DNA of 64,000 nucleotides from Fischerella sp. CENA71 (lineage in GTDB: Bacteria > Cyanobacteriota > Cyanobacteriia > Cyanobacteriales > Nostocaceae), in assembly GCA_024239075.1 (NCBI GenBank), contig JANBVI010000030.1:123246-187245 (forward strand), written 5' to 3'. Position numbers and translations under genes: made by a program. This document shows positions 18,101 through 27,458 of this stretch, piece after piece. Position 1 is the first letter of the stretch, and each line of letters starts with the position of its first letter. Under the pieces are notes generated by a model. The model saw only the letters and a list, made by a program, of their open reading frames with translations. It was not told where the DNA came from and made no database searches.

Positions 18101-20092
18101 ATGTGCATTGATTTTGGCAGAGAAATTTGCGGTACTCTCGATTTAGCAGAGTCACGAGAATGGTTAGTGACTAATGGTATCGGTGGATACGCCTCTGGTA
18201 CAGTAGCAGGTTTGCTCAGTCGCCGCTACCACGGGTTACTAATAGCAGCCCTCAAGCCGCCTGTGGCTCGCACTCTCATGTTAGCCAAGCTAGATGAAAC
18301 GGCTTTGTATGGCGATCGCATTTACCCTTTGCACACAAATCGTTGGGCTGATGAAATTGTCAGTCCTCAAGGCTACCAGCACATAGAACGTTTTTTTTTG
18401 GAAGGTACTATTCCCGTATGGCACTTTGCTTGTGCTGATGCGCTATTAGAAAAGCGAGTTTGGATGCAACAAGGCGCTAACACTACCTATGTACGCTATG
18501 TATTACGTCGTGCTTCTATGCCATTACAGCTAACACTCAAAGCCTTAGTCAACTACCGCGATTATCATGGCAGTACCCAAAGCAATGGCTGGCAAATGAG
18601 TGTTGAACCTGTTTCCCAAGGAATTTGTGTCACAGCCTATCCAACTGCTGTACCACTTTATTTGTTGTGCGATCATGCGAGCGCCATTCCTGCACATAAT
18701 TGGTATTACGGATTTAACTTGGCAGTAGAACGCTACCGGGGATTAAGCGACAAAGAAGATCATTTACACGCCGCAACTTTCCAAATTACTCTGAATCCTG
18801 GTGAAGCTTTGACCTTTGTTGCTAGCACAGATAAGCAACCAGATTTGCATGGTGAAACAACCCTCAGGCTGCGCCATTCTCAAGAACAAAAGTTAATCAA
18901 TCTTTGGAAAATTAACCGTCCTTCCCATGCTAAAGAAACTCCTGCTTGGGTAAACCATCTAGTCTTAGCTGCTGATCAATTTATTGTAGATCGTTCCTTG
19001 CCCGATGAAATGCATGGCAAAACGATCATCGCAGGCTATCACTGGTTTAGTGATTGGGGACGAGATACAATGATTAGCTTACCAGGGCTAACCATCTCTA
19101 CAGGTCGCCCCGAAATAGCCCGGTATATTCTCCACACTTTTGCCAAGTATGTCAACCAGGGAATGCTTCCCAATCGCTTCCCAGATGCAGGCGAAATACC
19201 AGAATACAACACTGTTGATGCTACTCTCTGGTATTTTGAAGCTCTACGCGCTTACTACAACGCCACAGAAGATGATGACTTCTTAGAAGAGATGTTTCCC
19301 ATCCTGGCAGATATCATCGATTGGCATTGTCGCGGCACTCGCTACAATATCCATTTAGATGCAGCAGACGGGCTGCTTTACGCTGGGGAAGCGGGAGTGC
19401 AGCTGACTTGGATGGATGCCAAAATCGGCGATTGGGTTGTGACGCCCCGGATTGGCAAACCGATTGAAGTCAATGCCCTCTGGTATAATGCATTACGTAC
19501 AATGGCTAACTTTGCTCGTCATATTCGTAAACCCCATCAAGAGTATGATGCGATCGCCGAGCGAGCTTTGGTCAGATTCTCGCGCTTTTGGAATCAAGAA
19601 ACAGGTTACTGCTACGATGTTCTTGATGGCCCTGATGGTGATGATCCTTCGTTGCGTCCTAACCAAATTTTTGCTGTCTCTTTACCTGAAAGCCCCCTGA
19701 ATCCGACTCAACAAAAAGGTGTGGTTGATGCTTGTGCAAGAATGTTGCTGACTTCCCACGGATTGCGATCGCTTGCAACTGAACATTCCCAATATCAAGG
19801 ACATTATGGTGGCGATCAACAGCAACGGGATAGTGCTTATCATCAGGGAACAGTATGGGGATGGTTAATAGGCCCCTTTGTACAGGCACATCTGCGAGTT
19901 TACAAAGATCCTGCCCAAGCACGGCAATTTCTTGAGCCAATGGCAAATCACCTACACGCCCACGGACTCGGTAGTCTAAGCGAAATCTTTGATGGCGATC
20001 CTCCCATGACACCAAGGGGTTGCATTGCTCAAGCTTGGACTGTAGCGGAAGTTCTACGGGCTTGGTTAGCAACTGATATCATATCCGCTTGA
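18101..20092 (+). CDS. Archaeal-type glycogen debranching enzyme (amylo-alpha-1,6-glucosidase)
   Basis: 663 aa. The N-terminal domain (EWLVTNGIGGYASGTVAGLL, RRYHGLL) and the C-terminal (alpha/alpha)6 domain (ADQFIVDR, WFSDWGRDTMISLPGLTI, LPNRFPDAGEIPEYNTVDAT, YHQGTVWGWLIGPF) are those of the bacterial/archaeal debranching family, distinct from GlgX. It would hydrolyse alpha-1,6 branches in cytoplasmic glycogen. The length is normal and no lesions are seen. Internal frames on both strands are shadows. Confidence 0.93.
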   Translation: MCIDFGREICGTLDLAESREWLVTNGIGGYASGTVAGLLSRRYHGLLIAALKPPVARTLMLAKLDETALYGDRIYPLHTNRWADEIVSPQGYQHIERFFLEGTIPVWHFACADALLEKRVWMQQGANTTYVRYVLRRASMPLQLTLKALVNYRDYHGSTQSNGWQMSVEPVSQGICVTAYPTAVPLYLLCDHASAIPAHNWYYGFNLAVERYRGLSDKEDHLHAATFQITLNPGEALTFVASTDKQPDLHGETTLRLRHSQEQKLINLWKINRPSHAKETPAWVNHLVLAADQFIVDRSLPDEMHGKTIIAGYHWFSDWGRDTMISLPGLTISTGRPEIARYILHTFAKYVNQGMLPNRFPDAGEIPEYNTVDATLWYFEALRAYYNATEDDDFLEEMFPILADIIDWHCRGTRYNIHLDAADGLLYAGEAGVQLTWMDAKIGDWVVTPRIGKPIEVNALWYNALRTMANFARHIRKPHQEYDAIAERALVRFSRFWNQETGYCYDVLDGPDGDDPSLRPNQIFAVSLPESPLNPTQQKGVVDACARMLLTSHGLRSLATEHSQYQGHYGGDQQQRDSAYHQGTVWGWLIGPFVQAHLRVYKDPAQARQFLEPMANHLHAHGLGSLSEIFDGDPPMTPRGCIAQAWTVAEVLRAWLATDIISA

Positions 20093-20144
20093 ATACTTGT
20101 ATGATTCGTTAAGATCGGTAATGGGTAATTGGTAATGGGAAAAC

Positions 20145-20543
20145 TCAATCCATTGCAGCTTGATTTATGTGACATTGATTACATAGCCCAAAAAACTCTA
20201 AAGTATGGTAAAAAATTTTAAAATTATGGGTGACTTGCAATTGTGCTTCTAGTTCGTGGGCTGGACACTGATTAATTGGAATTGAAGTACCACATTGCAA
20301 ACAAGTGAGATGATGCTTATCTTGCTGTACTAAGCTATAAAGGGCTTCACCGTTAGCCAATGTCCGCATTTGCACCATACCTTCGAGTTTTAAGGTTTCT
20401 AAAGAGCGGTAAACTGTTGCCAGACCCATACTTTGGTCGCGATTACGCAATTCGACATAAATATCTTGGGCGGAAATACCTTGTTTGACGGTTTTGAGAA
20501 GATTCAGAATCCGCTCTTGGCTACGGGTGCGTACGGCTTTCAT
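20145..20543 (-). CDS. zur: Fur-family zinc regulator (Zur/FurB)
   Basis: 132 aa from the ATG at 20543; its first residues, MKAVRTRSQERILNLLKT, match my recollection of Anabaena FurB/Zur. Winged-helix recognition region SMGLATVYRSLETLKLEG. Structural zinc site: C81xxC84 and C121xxC124. Candidate regulatory ligands include H77, H78, C93 and H113. It should repress zinc uptake genes when zinc is plentiful. Alternative Fur paralogues (FurA, PerR) have different N-termini. Confidence 0.88.
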   Translation of the reverse strand: MKAVRTRSQERILNLLKTVKQGISAQDIYVELRNRDQSMGLATVYRSLETLKLEGMVQMRTLANGEALYSLVQQDKHHLTCLQCGTSIPINQCPAHELEAQLQVTHNFKIFYHTLEFFGLCNQCHINQAAMD

Positions 20544-20686
20544 AGACACTATCTTGAAAATAGGGGCAAGGGTCAAGCTATATCTTGGCTGACTTATAGC
20601 TTAACGCCAATGATTTGTCATCTTCATTGTCGCTGAACTGCAACATAAAGATATAGTATGAGCGTAGCAGCATTCAGCAAAAGTCA

Positions 20687-20965
20687 GTGCAAAGGAAGTA
20701 TCGAGCCAAAATTTTTGTCACACTCCGTCCTTCAGTTTTAGACCCTGCTGGTGTAGCAGTGCAGTCTGGACTGAAGCAAATGGGATACAATAACGTAGAA
20801 CAAGTGCGGATTGGCAAGTATATAGAGGTCACCTTGATCTCACCAGATGAAAACTCTGCGCGCCGAAATCTGGATCAGATATGTGATCAGATGTTAGCAA
20901 ATCCAGTAATTGAAAATTATCGGTTTGATTTGATTGAAGTGGAATCACAGACTGGAGTGATTTAA
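20687..20965 (+). CDS. purS: Phosphoribosylformylglycinamidine synthase subunit PurS
   Basis: 92 aa, starting from a GTG. The PurS pattern is clear: AKIFVTLRPSVLDPAGVAVQ, LKQMGYNNVEQVRIGKYIEV and NPVIENYRFDLIEVE. PurS bridges PurL and PurQ in the complex that makes FGAM in purine synthesis. purQ follows after 63 bp on the same strand, so the two are very likely one operon. Confidence 0.93.
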   Translation: MQRKYRAKIFVTLRPSVLDPAGVAVQSGLKQMGYNNVEQVRIGKYIEVTLISPDENSARRNLDQICDQMLANPVIENYRFDLIEVESQTGVI

Positions 20966-20981
20966 AAACGATGTGGAATTC

Positions 20982-21026
20982 TAATGACAATTGACTAATG
21001 ACAATTGACAATTGACTCTTGACTAA
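20982..21026. repeat. AATGACA/AATTGAC tandem repeats between purS and purQ
   Basis: Degenerate heptamers and octamers (CTAATGACAATTGACTAATG followed by ACAATTGACAATTGACTCTT) fill the purS-purQ spacer up to the purQ start. Confidence 0.7.
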
Positions 21027-21028
21027 AA

Positions 21029-21709
21029 ATGAAATTTGGTGTTGTTGTTTTTCCAGGCTCTAATTGCGATCGCGATGTTGCTTACGTTACCAGGGACATC
21101 TTAGGACAACCAACTCGCATGGTTTGGCACCAAGATACGGATATCGCTGATTTAGACGTGATTATTATCCCTGGTGGATTTAGTTATGGTGATTATTTGC
21201 GTTGTGGTGCGATCGCTCGTTTCTCACCCGTAATGCAACAAGTCATCGAACATGCACAAAAAGGTAAATTTGTCTTGGGTATTTGCAATGGTTTTCAGGT
21301 ATTAACTGAAGCAGGGCTATTACCAGGAGTACTAACGAGAAATCGGGATTTGCATTTTATTTGCGATCGCGCTCCCTTAAAAGTCGTACGCAATGATTTA
21401 GCTTGGACACAAGCTTATTCCAGTGGTGAAGTAATAACTTTACCCATTGCCCACGGGGAAGGACGATTTTATGCAGATAAGAAGACCTTAGCAAAACTTG
21501 AAGACAACAATCAAATAGTGTTCCGCTACCAGGGTGATAATCCTAACGGCTCGCTCAAAAATATTGCCGGTATTTGCAATACTACAGGTAATGTCTTAGG
21601 GATGATGCCACACCCAGAGAGAGCCGCAGATCCCGCCCTTGGTGGTACGGATGGATTGAAGTTGTTTGCTGGTTTATTGGAGAAAGCAGTGGTGGCAGCA
21701 GGAGTTTAG
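21029..21709 (+). CDS. purQ: Phosphoribosylformylglycinamidine synthase subunit PurQ
   Basis: 226 aa class I glutamine amidotransferase. The nucleophile is Cys86 in [10 protein letters not shown]; His195 and Glu197 in [11 protein letters not shown] complete the triad. The N-terminus [15 protein letters not shown] is diagnostic for PurQ. It supplies ammonia to PurL in the fourth step of purine synthesis. It is encoded directly after purS; purL is not in the window. Confidence 0.95.
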   Translation: MKFGVVVFPGSNCDRDVAYVTRDILGQPTRMVWHQDTDIADLDVIIIPGGFSYGDYLRCGAIARFSPVMQQVIEHAQKGKFVLGICNGFQVLTEAGLLPGVLTRNRDLHFICDRAPLKVVRNDLAWTQAYSSGEVITLPIAHGEGRFYADKKTLAKLEDNNQIVFRYQGDNPNGSLKNIAGICNTTGNVLGMMPHPERAADPALGGTDGLKLFAGLLEKAVVAAGV

Positions 21710-21805
21710 TACATTAGTACGAACTTAAGTCTGTGGATAGGGTATTCCTCGTGTTTGTGAGTCTAAGCTGAGATGTATTCAGTGATGCAAACCGAGGAAT
21801 TTATT

Positions 21806-22009
21806 ATGCCAGGTGGACACGCTAGCCATAAAGGCACTTCTGCTAAACCCAACGTCAACGCCAATGGACTCACTAATGCTGCTGACGATGCTACGGAAAA
21901 TCCGCAAGAAGTCGTAGGAAATCGTACCGATTCTTCGAGTAGAACTGATGAAGCGACGGTAAATCCTGCTGCTATTGAGCGCCCGCAAGCATCGGATGAG
22001 CAAGAGTAG
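21806..22009 (+). CDS. Small hydrophilic protein, unknown
   Basis: 67 aa from the ATG at 21806, preceded by GAGGAATTT. Rich in Asn, Ala, Asp, Glu and Ser/Thr, with no hydrophobic stretch, so probably disordered. It begins MPGGHASHKGTSAKPNVNAN. The composition suggests a real but unclassified small protein; an upstream in-frame start at 21773 is less likely. Confidence 0.5.
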   Translation: MPGGHASHKGTSAKPNVNANGLTNAADDATENPQEVVGNRTDSSSRTDEATVNPAAIERPQASDEQE

Positions 22010-22034
22010 GGTTTGGCAAATTTTTTATGTAGGG

Positions 22035-22054
22035 GCGCACAGCTAACTGTGCGC
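22035..22054. terminator. Perfect 8-bp hairpin GCGCACAG-CTAA-CTGTGCGC
   Basis: Stem GCGCACAG (22035-22042) and CTGTGCGC (22047-22054) with a CTAA loop, preceded by TAGGG. Similar TAGGGnCGnACA...CGCCCCTA strings occur at 12633-12659. It lies between convergent genes and may end both transcripts. Confidence 0.65.
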
Positions 22055-22056
22055 TC

Positions 22057-22210
22057 TTAATCTGTTAACTCCCTCACCCAATTACGAAAATTCCGTGTCA
22101 TCCCCATCACCCTAATTCTTTGACTTTCATCCAACAATTGCGCAATTTCAATTAAAGGCAACTGGGCAAAAGTTGGTGAATCACTGCACTCGATATATTG
22201 CCCTTGTTGG
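22057..22210 (-). pseudogene. Fragment of an Uma2/DUF820-type gene C-terminus
   Basis: A minus-strand frame ending at a TAA at 22057 reads FKCETQQGQYIECSDSPTFA, then QLPLIEIAQLLDESQRIRVM and NFRNWVRELTD. It is not in the frame of the Uma2 gene that stops just upstream. It looks like the tail of a second related gene left after rearrangement. Confidence 0.4.
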
Positions 22211-22219
22211 GTTTCGCAT

Positions 22220-22921
22220 TTAAATTGTATCTGGATCGATATTTAACTCCCGCAATTTAGCAGCCAATTTTTCTGCTCTACTTAGTGCTAATTCTTTTTG
22301 TTGACGTTCAGACTCAGCCTCTTCTTCAGGTGTTGGAACTAACTGTCCTTCAGGTGTAAAAAAACGCAACAAACCCTGATAAATACCTAGATATAAACCA
22401 AGTTGCTGACTCCATAAATGCCCTTGATTACTTGCTTCTAGGGGTTGATAATTGCCGTCTACTAAATGAAAACCAGCGAATTCTAATGTGTATGGATCGA
22501 ACCAAAAATAATCGGGTGTGCGGAAGGTATTTTGGTAAAGTTTTTTCTTGAATTCTTTATCAATATTAGCTGTAGATTCAGAGAGAATTTCCAGAATTAC
22601 ATTTGGATATTTGCCATCTTCTTCCCAAACTATCCAACTTTTACGAGCTTTGCGTTCCGTGTCTAGCACAACAAAAAAATCTGGTCCCCGGAAGTCTTCT
22701 GATTTACTTTTACTGAAGCTGTAGTAAATAGTCAGATTGCCAGCAGCATAAAAATCTGTTCTGTCTCGCCACAACCATTTTAGACATTTAAGTAAGAGCA
22801 TGATTTGCTCTAGATGCAGTTCCGTTTCCAAAGGAGGCTCATCGCTGTATAAATCACTTGGGGGAAGGATAACATCTTCTGGGATGCCTTGGGGAGAGTC
22901 TAATTCTTTGGCGAGGGACAT
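22220..22921 (-). CDS. Uma2 family (DUF820) putative restriction-like endonuclease
   Basis: 233 aa. The Uma2 pattern is present: ADFYAAGNLTIYYS-like DRTDFYAAGNLTIYY, RGPDFFVVLD, and PNVILEILSESTANID followed by KKLYQ, with the catalytic-core D, E and K positions of a PD-(D/E)XK fold. The C-terminus is a charged helix (EEEAESERQQKELALSRAEK). The family is greatly expanded in cyanobacteria, and its role is unsettled. Confidence 0.88.
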   Translation of the reverse strand: MSLAKELDSPQGIPEDVILPPSDLYSDEPPLETELHLEQIMLLLKCLKWLWRDRTDFYAAGNLTIYYSFSKSKSEDFRGPDFFVVLDTERKARKSWIVWEEDGKYPNVILEILSESTANIDKEFKKKLYQNTFRTPDYFWFDPYTLEFAGFHLVDGNYQPLEASNQGHLWSQQLGLYLGIYQGLLRFFTPEGQLVPTPEEEAESERQQKELALSRAEKLAAKLRELNIDPDTI

Positions 22922-23091
22922 GGCTAGGGCATCAGGTATTTATGAGTTTATTTTAACGTTGTCATAATGGAGCGATCGCATTTGCTGCTCTGGTAGGTTT
23001 GAAAACCGCATTTCGCATCCGGTAACATCACAATCGGTAAGAGTTTTGACATAAAAACAGTATTGTAAAATAGGAAAAGTAGGATTCGGAG

Positions 23092-23107
23092 GACCAGTTC
23101 ACTGGTC
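23092..23107 (+). promoter_or_regulatory. Hairpin between Shine-Dalgarno and presumed hflX start
   Basis: A GGAGG ribosome binding site (23088-23092) is followed directly by the inverted repeat GACCAGT-TC-ACTGGTC (23092-23107). The conserved hflX reading frame begins about 10 nt after the hairpin. If folded, the hairpin would shorten the effective spacing to the start. Confidence 0.35.
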
Positions 23108-23117
23108 AAATACGCTT

Positions 23118-24860
23118 ATCGAGACTATTTTCGGTAATCTTCAAGGTTTAAAATCCAGCCAGCTAAAGCAACTACAGCGGCTGTATCACCAACGCATTCC
23201 GGGCGATCGCATCACTACGCCGGAGTTTGCCCAGCGTTTGGCTGCTATTAGTACAGAAATCAATCAACCTGTATGTACCTATCTCAATCGTCGTGGACAA
23301 GTGATCCGCGTTGGAGTTGGTACTCCGCGTCAAACGCAAATTCCACCGTTGGAATTGCCCCGTTATGGTGCGGAACGACTTAGCGGTATCCGTTGTATCG
23401 CCACACATCTGAAGTCAGAACCGCCTAATGAAGCGGCACTGACATCTATGGCCCTACAACGCCTTGACGTATTGGCAGTCATAAATATTACAGGTACAGG
23501 ATTTCAAAAACGAGGTGGTGGGGCTACAGGCTACGTTAAAGAAGCATATTTAGCGCACCTGACATCACATGATTCCCGCACCCTGATTACCAGTCCCTCT
23601 TTAAAGCCAGAAAATGGTAATGTTCCATCTCCTAGTTGGAACATATCGCCACCAATGAGTCTGGATGCTCTGAGCAACCAGGACTTGGTTGCTCTAGTCG
23701 AAGAATTAGAAGAGGGTTTCCGGCGGGAATTTGTCGCCCAAGAGGTAGACACTGATCATGATCGCGTGGTGATAGTTGGAGTTCTGACCGATGATCTGTC
23801 ATCTCAACAATTTCAAGACATTGTGGCAGAATTGGGGCGATTGGTAGATACTGCTGGTGGAGAAGTATTACAGACTTTATGGCAGAAGCGATCGCGTATT
23901 CATCCCCAAACTGTAGTGGGTGAAGGTAAGGTACAAGAAATAGCCCTCACAGCGCAAACTTTGGGAGCTAATCTTGTAGTTTTTGATCGCGATCTTTCAC
24001 CCTCTCAAGTCCGTAATCTAGAGACTCAAATTGGATTGCGAGTCGTTGATCGTACGGAAGTAATTTTAGATATTTTTGCCCAACGCGCTCAATCTCGTGC
24101 TGGTAAATTACAAGTAGAGCTGGCGCAGTTAGAATATATGCTGCCACGACTCACTGGGAGAGGACAAGCCATGTCTCGACTCGGTGGTGGTATCGGTACT
24201 CGTGGTCCTGGGGAGACTAAATTGGAAACCGAACGCCGTGCGATCGGTCGGCGGATTTCTCGTCTACAACAAGAAGTTAACCAGCTACAGGCCCATCGAG
24301 AACGGTTACGACAACGGCGACAAAACCGAGAAATTCCTTCCGTAGCTTTGGTTGGTTATACCAATGCAGGTAAATCCACCTTATTGAATGCTTTAACAAA
24401 TGCCGAAGTTTACACCGCCGACCAGCTATTTGCTACCCTTGACCCTACCACACGCCGCTTAGTTGTTCCCCACGCAGCAACTAGCGAACCCCAAGAAATT
24501 CTGATTACAGACACGGTAGGTTTTATCCACGAATTACCAGCATCGTTGATGGATGCCTTCCGCGCTACCTTGGAAGAAGTCACAGAAGCTGATGCTTTGC
24601 TACATTTAGTAGATTTGTCTCATCCTGCTTGGTTAAGTCACATTCGTTCAGTCAGAGAAATTTTGGCTCAAATGCCAGTTACACCCGGCCCAGCATTGGT
24701 TGTTTTTAACAAAATTGACCAAGTTAGTAGTGAAATCTTAGCTCAAGCACGAGAAGAATTTCCCCTAGCAGTGTTTATTTCTGCAAGCAATCGCTTGGGA
24801 TTAGAAACTCTACGTCAGCGTCTCGGTCAACTGGTGCAATACGCCACTTCCTCTCGGTAA
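23118..24860 (+). CDS. hflX: Ribosome-associated GTPase HflX
   Basis: The first conventional start is an internal TTG at 23238 (540 aa), but family-like sequence begins further up: from 23121 the frame reads ETIFGNLQGLKSSQLKQLQR and continues without a stop. The codon in the expected Met position is ATC at 23118, and no ATG, GTG or TTG lies between the stop at 23052 and 23238 in this frame. HflX domain (GGIGTRGPGETKLETERR) and G domain with G1 GYTNAGKST, G3 DTVGF and G4 NKID are intact. HflX splits and rescues stalled ribosomes. Either a non-standard start codon or a sequence change has removed the normal one. Confidence 0.85.
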   Translation: METIFGNLQGLKSSQLKQLQRLYHQRIPGDRITTPEFAQRLAAISTEINQPVCTYLNRRGQVIRVGVGTPRQTQIPPLELPRYGAERLSGIRCIATHLKSEPPNEAALTSMALQRLDVLAVINITGTGFQKRGGGATGYVKEAYLAHLTSHDSRTLITSPSLKPENGNVPSPSWNISPPMSLDALSNQDLVALVEELEEGFRREFVAQEVDTDHDRVVIVGVLTDDLSSQQFQDIVAELGRLVDTAGGEVLQTLWQKRSRIHPQTVVGEGKVQEIALTAQTLGANLVVFDRDLSPSQVRNLETQIGLRVVDRTEVILDIFAQRAQSRAGKLQVELAQLEYMLPRLTGRGQAMSRLGGGIGTRGPGETKLETERRAIGRRISRLQQEVNQLQAHRERLRQRRQNREIPSVALVGYTNAGKSTLLNALTNAEVYTADQLFATLDPTTRRLVVPHAATSEPQEILITDTVGFIHELPASLMDAFRATLEEVTEADALLHLVDLSHPAWLSHIRSVREILAQMPVTPGPALVVFNKIDQVSSEILAQAREEFPLAVFISASNRLGLETLRQRLGQLVQYATSSR

Positions 24861-25055
24861 ATACTTAAAAAGAATTAATTAAGTGATCAAAATCTCCTGT
24901 GGGGTGGACAGCGGTTCACCCCTACTTTATTTAAGAAAAATGCGAAAACCAGTGTTTGTGCGGTAGATAAGAATTATTTTTCAATCTAGGCTTGATACAA
25001 GTATTTCAGAACTATTGTTAAAAATATTTCGCATTATTATAACTAGGCAATATTT

Positions 25056-25946
25056 ATGCAGTTAGCTTCAGAGCAATTTGAGTCGAGAGACGTCAAAGTA
25101 AAGCTTCTTCTCACTGGAGGACATGAGTACACCGTTTATTTGAGATCAGATGCGCCTACATTACATAATCTTTTAAAAGCTGTTGCGGCTCGTGCATATA
25201 AACAAGAATCTGCTTGCCAGAGTTTATTTCAAATTCCCATCGAGGAAGGACGTTCTGTTTTATGTTTTCCTAGCGAACATCTAACTGGGCTTGTGATAGA
25301 ACCACCAATTTTTTTACAGCCAATCGAAAATCATAAAGATCAATCGACAGATATATTAACTTCTGATTATGTACAAATAGATAATTTTCTGAGTACAGAA
25401 GAATATAAAAAATTAATTAAATATGTTCTCAAACAAGAATCTCAATTTGTACCTACAAGTACTTCTACAAATGATGTAAATTATCGTCGTTCAATGGTAA
25501 TTTATTCATTTTCTGAGTTTTCAGATATGATTCTCAAACGTGTGAGAGCGATGATTCCAGATATCATTAGCAAATTAGGTATACCTTCATTTTCAATATC
25601 TCAAATCGAAGCTCAATTAACAGCACATAATGATGGTAATTATTACAAAATTCATAATGATAATGGGAGTTCTGATACTGCTAATAGAGAATTGACTTTT
25701 GTTTATTACTTTTATCGAGAGCCAAAAGCATTTACTGGTGGAGAATTAAAGATATATGACAGCAAAATAAAAAATAACTTATATGTAAATGCAGAGTCAT
25801 TTACAAAAATAGAACCACGTAACAACAGTATCGTTTTCTTTCTTAGCCGTTGTATGCATGAAGTTCTGCCTGTCAGTTGCAACTCCAGAGCTTTTGCGGA
25901 TAGTCGTTTTACTATTAATGGCTGGGTACGTAAAGCAACAAATTAA
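25056..25946 (+). CDS. 2-oxoglutarate/Fe(II)-dependent oxygenase (prolyl-4-hydroxylase-like)
   Basis: 296 aa. Residues 1-95 form a separate N-terminal domain (VKLLLTGGHEYTVYLRSDAP...) and residues 105-296 a P4Hc-type double-stranded beta-helix. Iron ligands are H200 and D202 in YKIHNDNG and H268 in CMHEV; R284 in SRFTINGW should bind 2-oxoglutarate. The C-terminal oxygenase domain resembles PKHD/Rps23-hydroxylase-type enzymes. Substrate unknown. A strong terminator follows at 25980. Confidence 0.88.
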   Translation: MQLASEQFESRDVKVKLLLTGGHEYTVYLRSDAPTLHNLLKAVAARAYKQESACQSLFQIPIEEGRSVLCFPSEHLTGLVIEPPIFLQPIENHKDQSTDILTSDYVQIDNFLSTEEYKKLIKYVLKQESQFVPTSTSTNDVNYRRSMVIYSFSEFSDMILKRVRAMIPDIISKLGIPSFSISQIEAQLTAHNDGNYYKIHNDNGSSDTANRELTFVYYFYREPKAFTGGELKIYDSKIKNNLYVNAESFTKIEPRNNSIVFFLSRCMHEVLPVSCNSRAFADSRFTINGWVRKATN

Positions 25947-25979
25947 GTTATCAATAACTATGATATTATCTTTGTGTTT

Positions 25980-26009
25980 CAGGGAAGGCGAGTGCCTTCC
26001 CTGTTTTTT
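25980..26009 (+). terminator. Intrinsic terminator of the oxygenase gene
   Basis: Perfect stem CAGGGAAGGC (25980-25989) with GCCTTCCCTG (25994-26003), loop GAGT, followed by TTTTTT. Confidence 0.92.
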
Positions 26010-26222
26010 AGTTACTACAATATTTGTTTATTTATAGATATATCAGTAAAAACCCTGAATTTAATTAACAAAAAATGAAAGGAATCTTCATTTTTTTTAG
26101 ATTTATTTTTAGATAAAAAATATAGACGAGTAAGATGAATTTGAGAAAATTGATACAGCTATAAAGAACGAGTTACAGAAGAGCAACTCACATACTTTTG
26201 TAAAAGCAAATAAAGAGGAATA

Positions 26223-27206
26223 ATGTCAAAATATTCAAAGTCAGCCTTTACACATTTAGTCGTAGGTTTAGTGACATTCAGCGTAATTGGCACTGGTTTG
26301 GTCAGTACTGCTTATGCTGGTAACGGTAATGGAGCACCCGCACCAGCACCAGCACCCGCACCAACACCCGCACCCGCACCAACACCCGCACCAGTTAGCA
26401 AGGGTACTATTAGTTTTTCAGCAACAGGAACGAATACTTACGATAAATCTAATGACCCTCTAGCAGCATCAGCTGTCTTTGATTTTTTAGAAAATGGTAT
26501 ATTGTCACTGACTCTGTCTAATACGTCTTCCATTGGTATATCAAACCCTTCTGATGTTTTGACAGCAGTTTTCTGGGACTATGATGGCTCTCCCCTAAAT
26601 TTATCGTTGTCGTCAGCTACAGCCTCAACTTTAGTCAGTGGCTCTTCCACTGTTGGACATAATGTTGATCTTCTTGGCTCTCTAAATGAATGGAAATTGC
26701 CAAACACTAGCAATACCAATGGACTACCTGGTATCACTCAACATTATGGTATCGGTACTGCTGGCTTGGATATTTTCCAGGGTGGTGGTGGACAACAATT
26801 CAATTACGGCATTATCAGTGGTTACTCTGATGATGCAAACAAAGCTGTCAAAGATGGAACTTTTGTTAAAGGTTCCGCCACCTTCCTTTTATCAGGGCTG
26901 ACCTCTAAGTTTGATATAAACAAGATTGGTAATATCCGCTTTCAGTACGGTACATCGTTAAGCGAAGCTAGTTTAACACCAACACCCGCACCAGCACCAG
27001 CACCCGCACCAGCACCAGCACCAACACCAGCACCAGCACCAACACCAACACCAGCACCTGCAACTTACTACCAACCTACTCCGCCCGAACCTACACCTAA
27101 AAAAGTGCCTGAACCAGGTTTGGCTACAGCATTGGGACTGTTTGCTTTAGGTGCTTTGAGAAAAGGAGAAAAAGAGAAAAATAAAAACAACTTCTCCCAA
27201 ATTTAA
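26223..27206 (+). CDS. Secreted PEP-CTERM-like surface protein with Ala-Pro-Thr linkers
   Basis: 327 aa. A signal peptide (VVGLVTFSVIGTGLVSTAYA) is followed by an APAPAPTPAPAPTPAP linker, a beta-rich domain of about 190 residues, a second longer linker of the same kind, and a C-terminal VPEPGLATALGLFALGALRK, which has the PEP motif, a hydrophobic helix and basic residues as in exosortase-processed proteins. The tail then runs on with about 15 charged residues, which is longer than usual. The DNA of the linkers is a CACCAGCACC-type repeat and could vary in length by slippage. Confidence 0.8.
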   Translation: MSKYSKSAFTHLVVGLVTFSVIGTGLVSTAYAGNGNGAPAPAPAPAPTPAPAPTPAPVSKGTISFSATGTNTYDKSNDPLAASAVFDFLENGILSLTLSNTSSIGISNPSDVLTAVFWDYDGSPLNLSLSSATASTLVSGSSTVGHNVDLLGSLNEWKLPNTSNTNGLPGITQHYGIGTAGLDIFQGGGGQQFNYGIISGYSDDANKAVKDGTFVKGSATFLLSGLTSKFDINKIGNIRFQYGTSLSEASLTPTPAPAPAPAPAPAPTPAPAPTPTPAPATYYQPTPPEPTPKKVPEPGLATALGLFALGALRKGEKEKNKNNFSQI

Positions 27207-27458
27207 ACAAAGCTGTTAGATTTTTATCGATTTTAGATTAAGGCTTAGAGGTACAGCTTGCTGTCCTTCTGAGCCAGTTTTTTTCAAAATATAATGAAGT
27301 CTGGTAGGAGGCGATCGCTTATGTCCAAACCGAAAATCACTAATTCTGTTGGAGTTTAAAATTTAAGTAATATTCAGCACTTATAAACAACTGTCTTAAT
27401 AAAAATTTTACCTACATTAGTGACAATGATCACTAAATTAATATAGGAATCAAAGATC

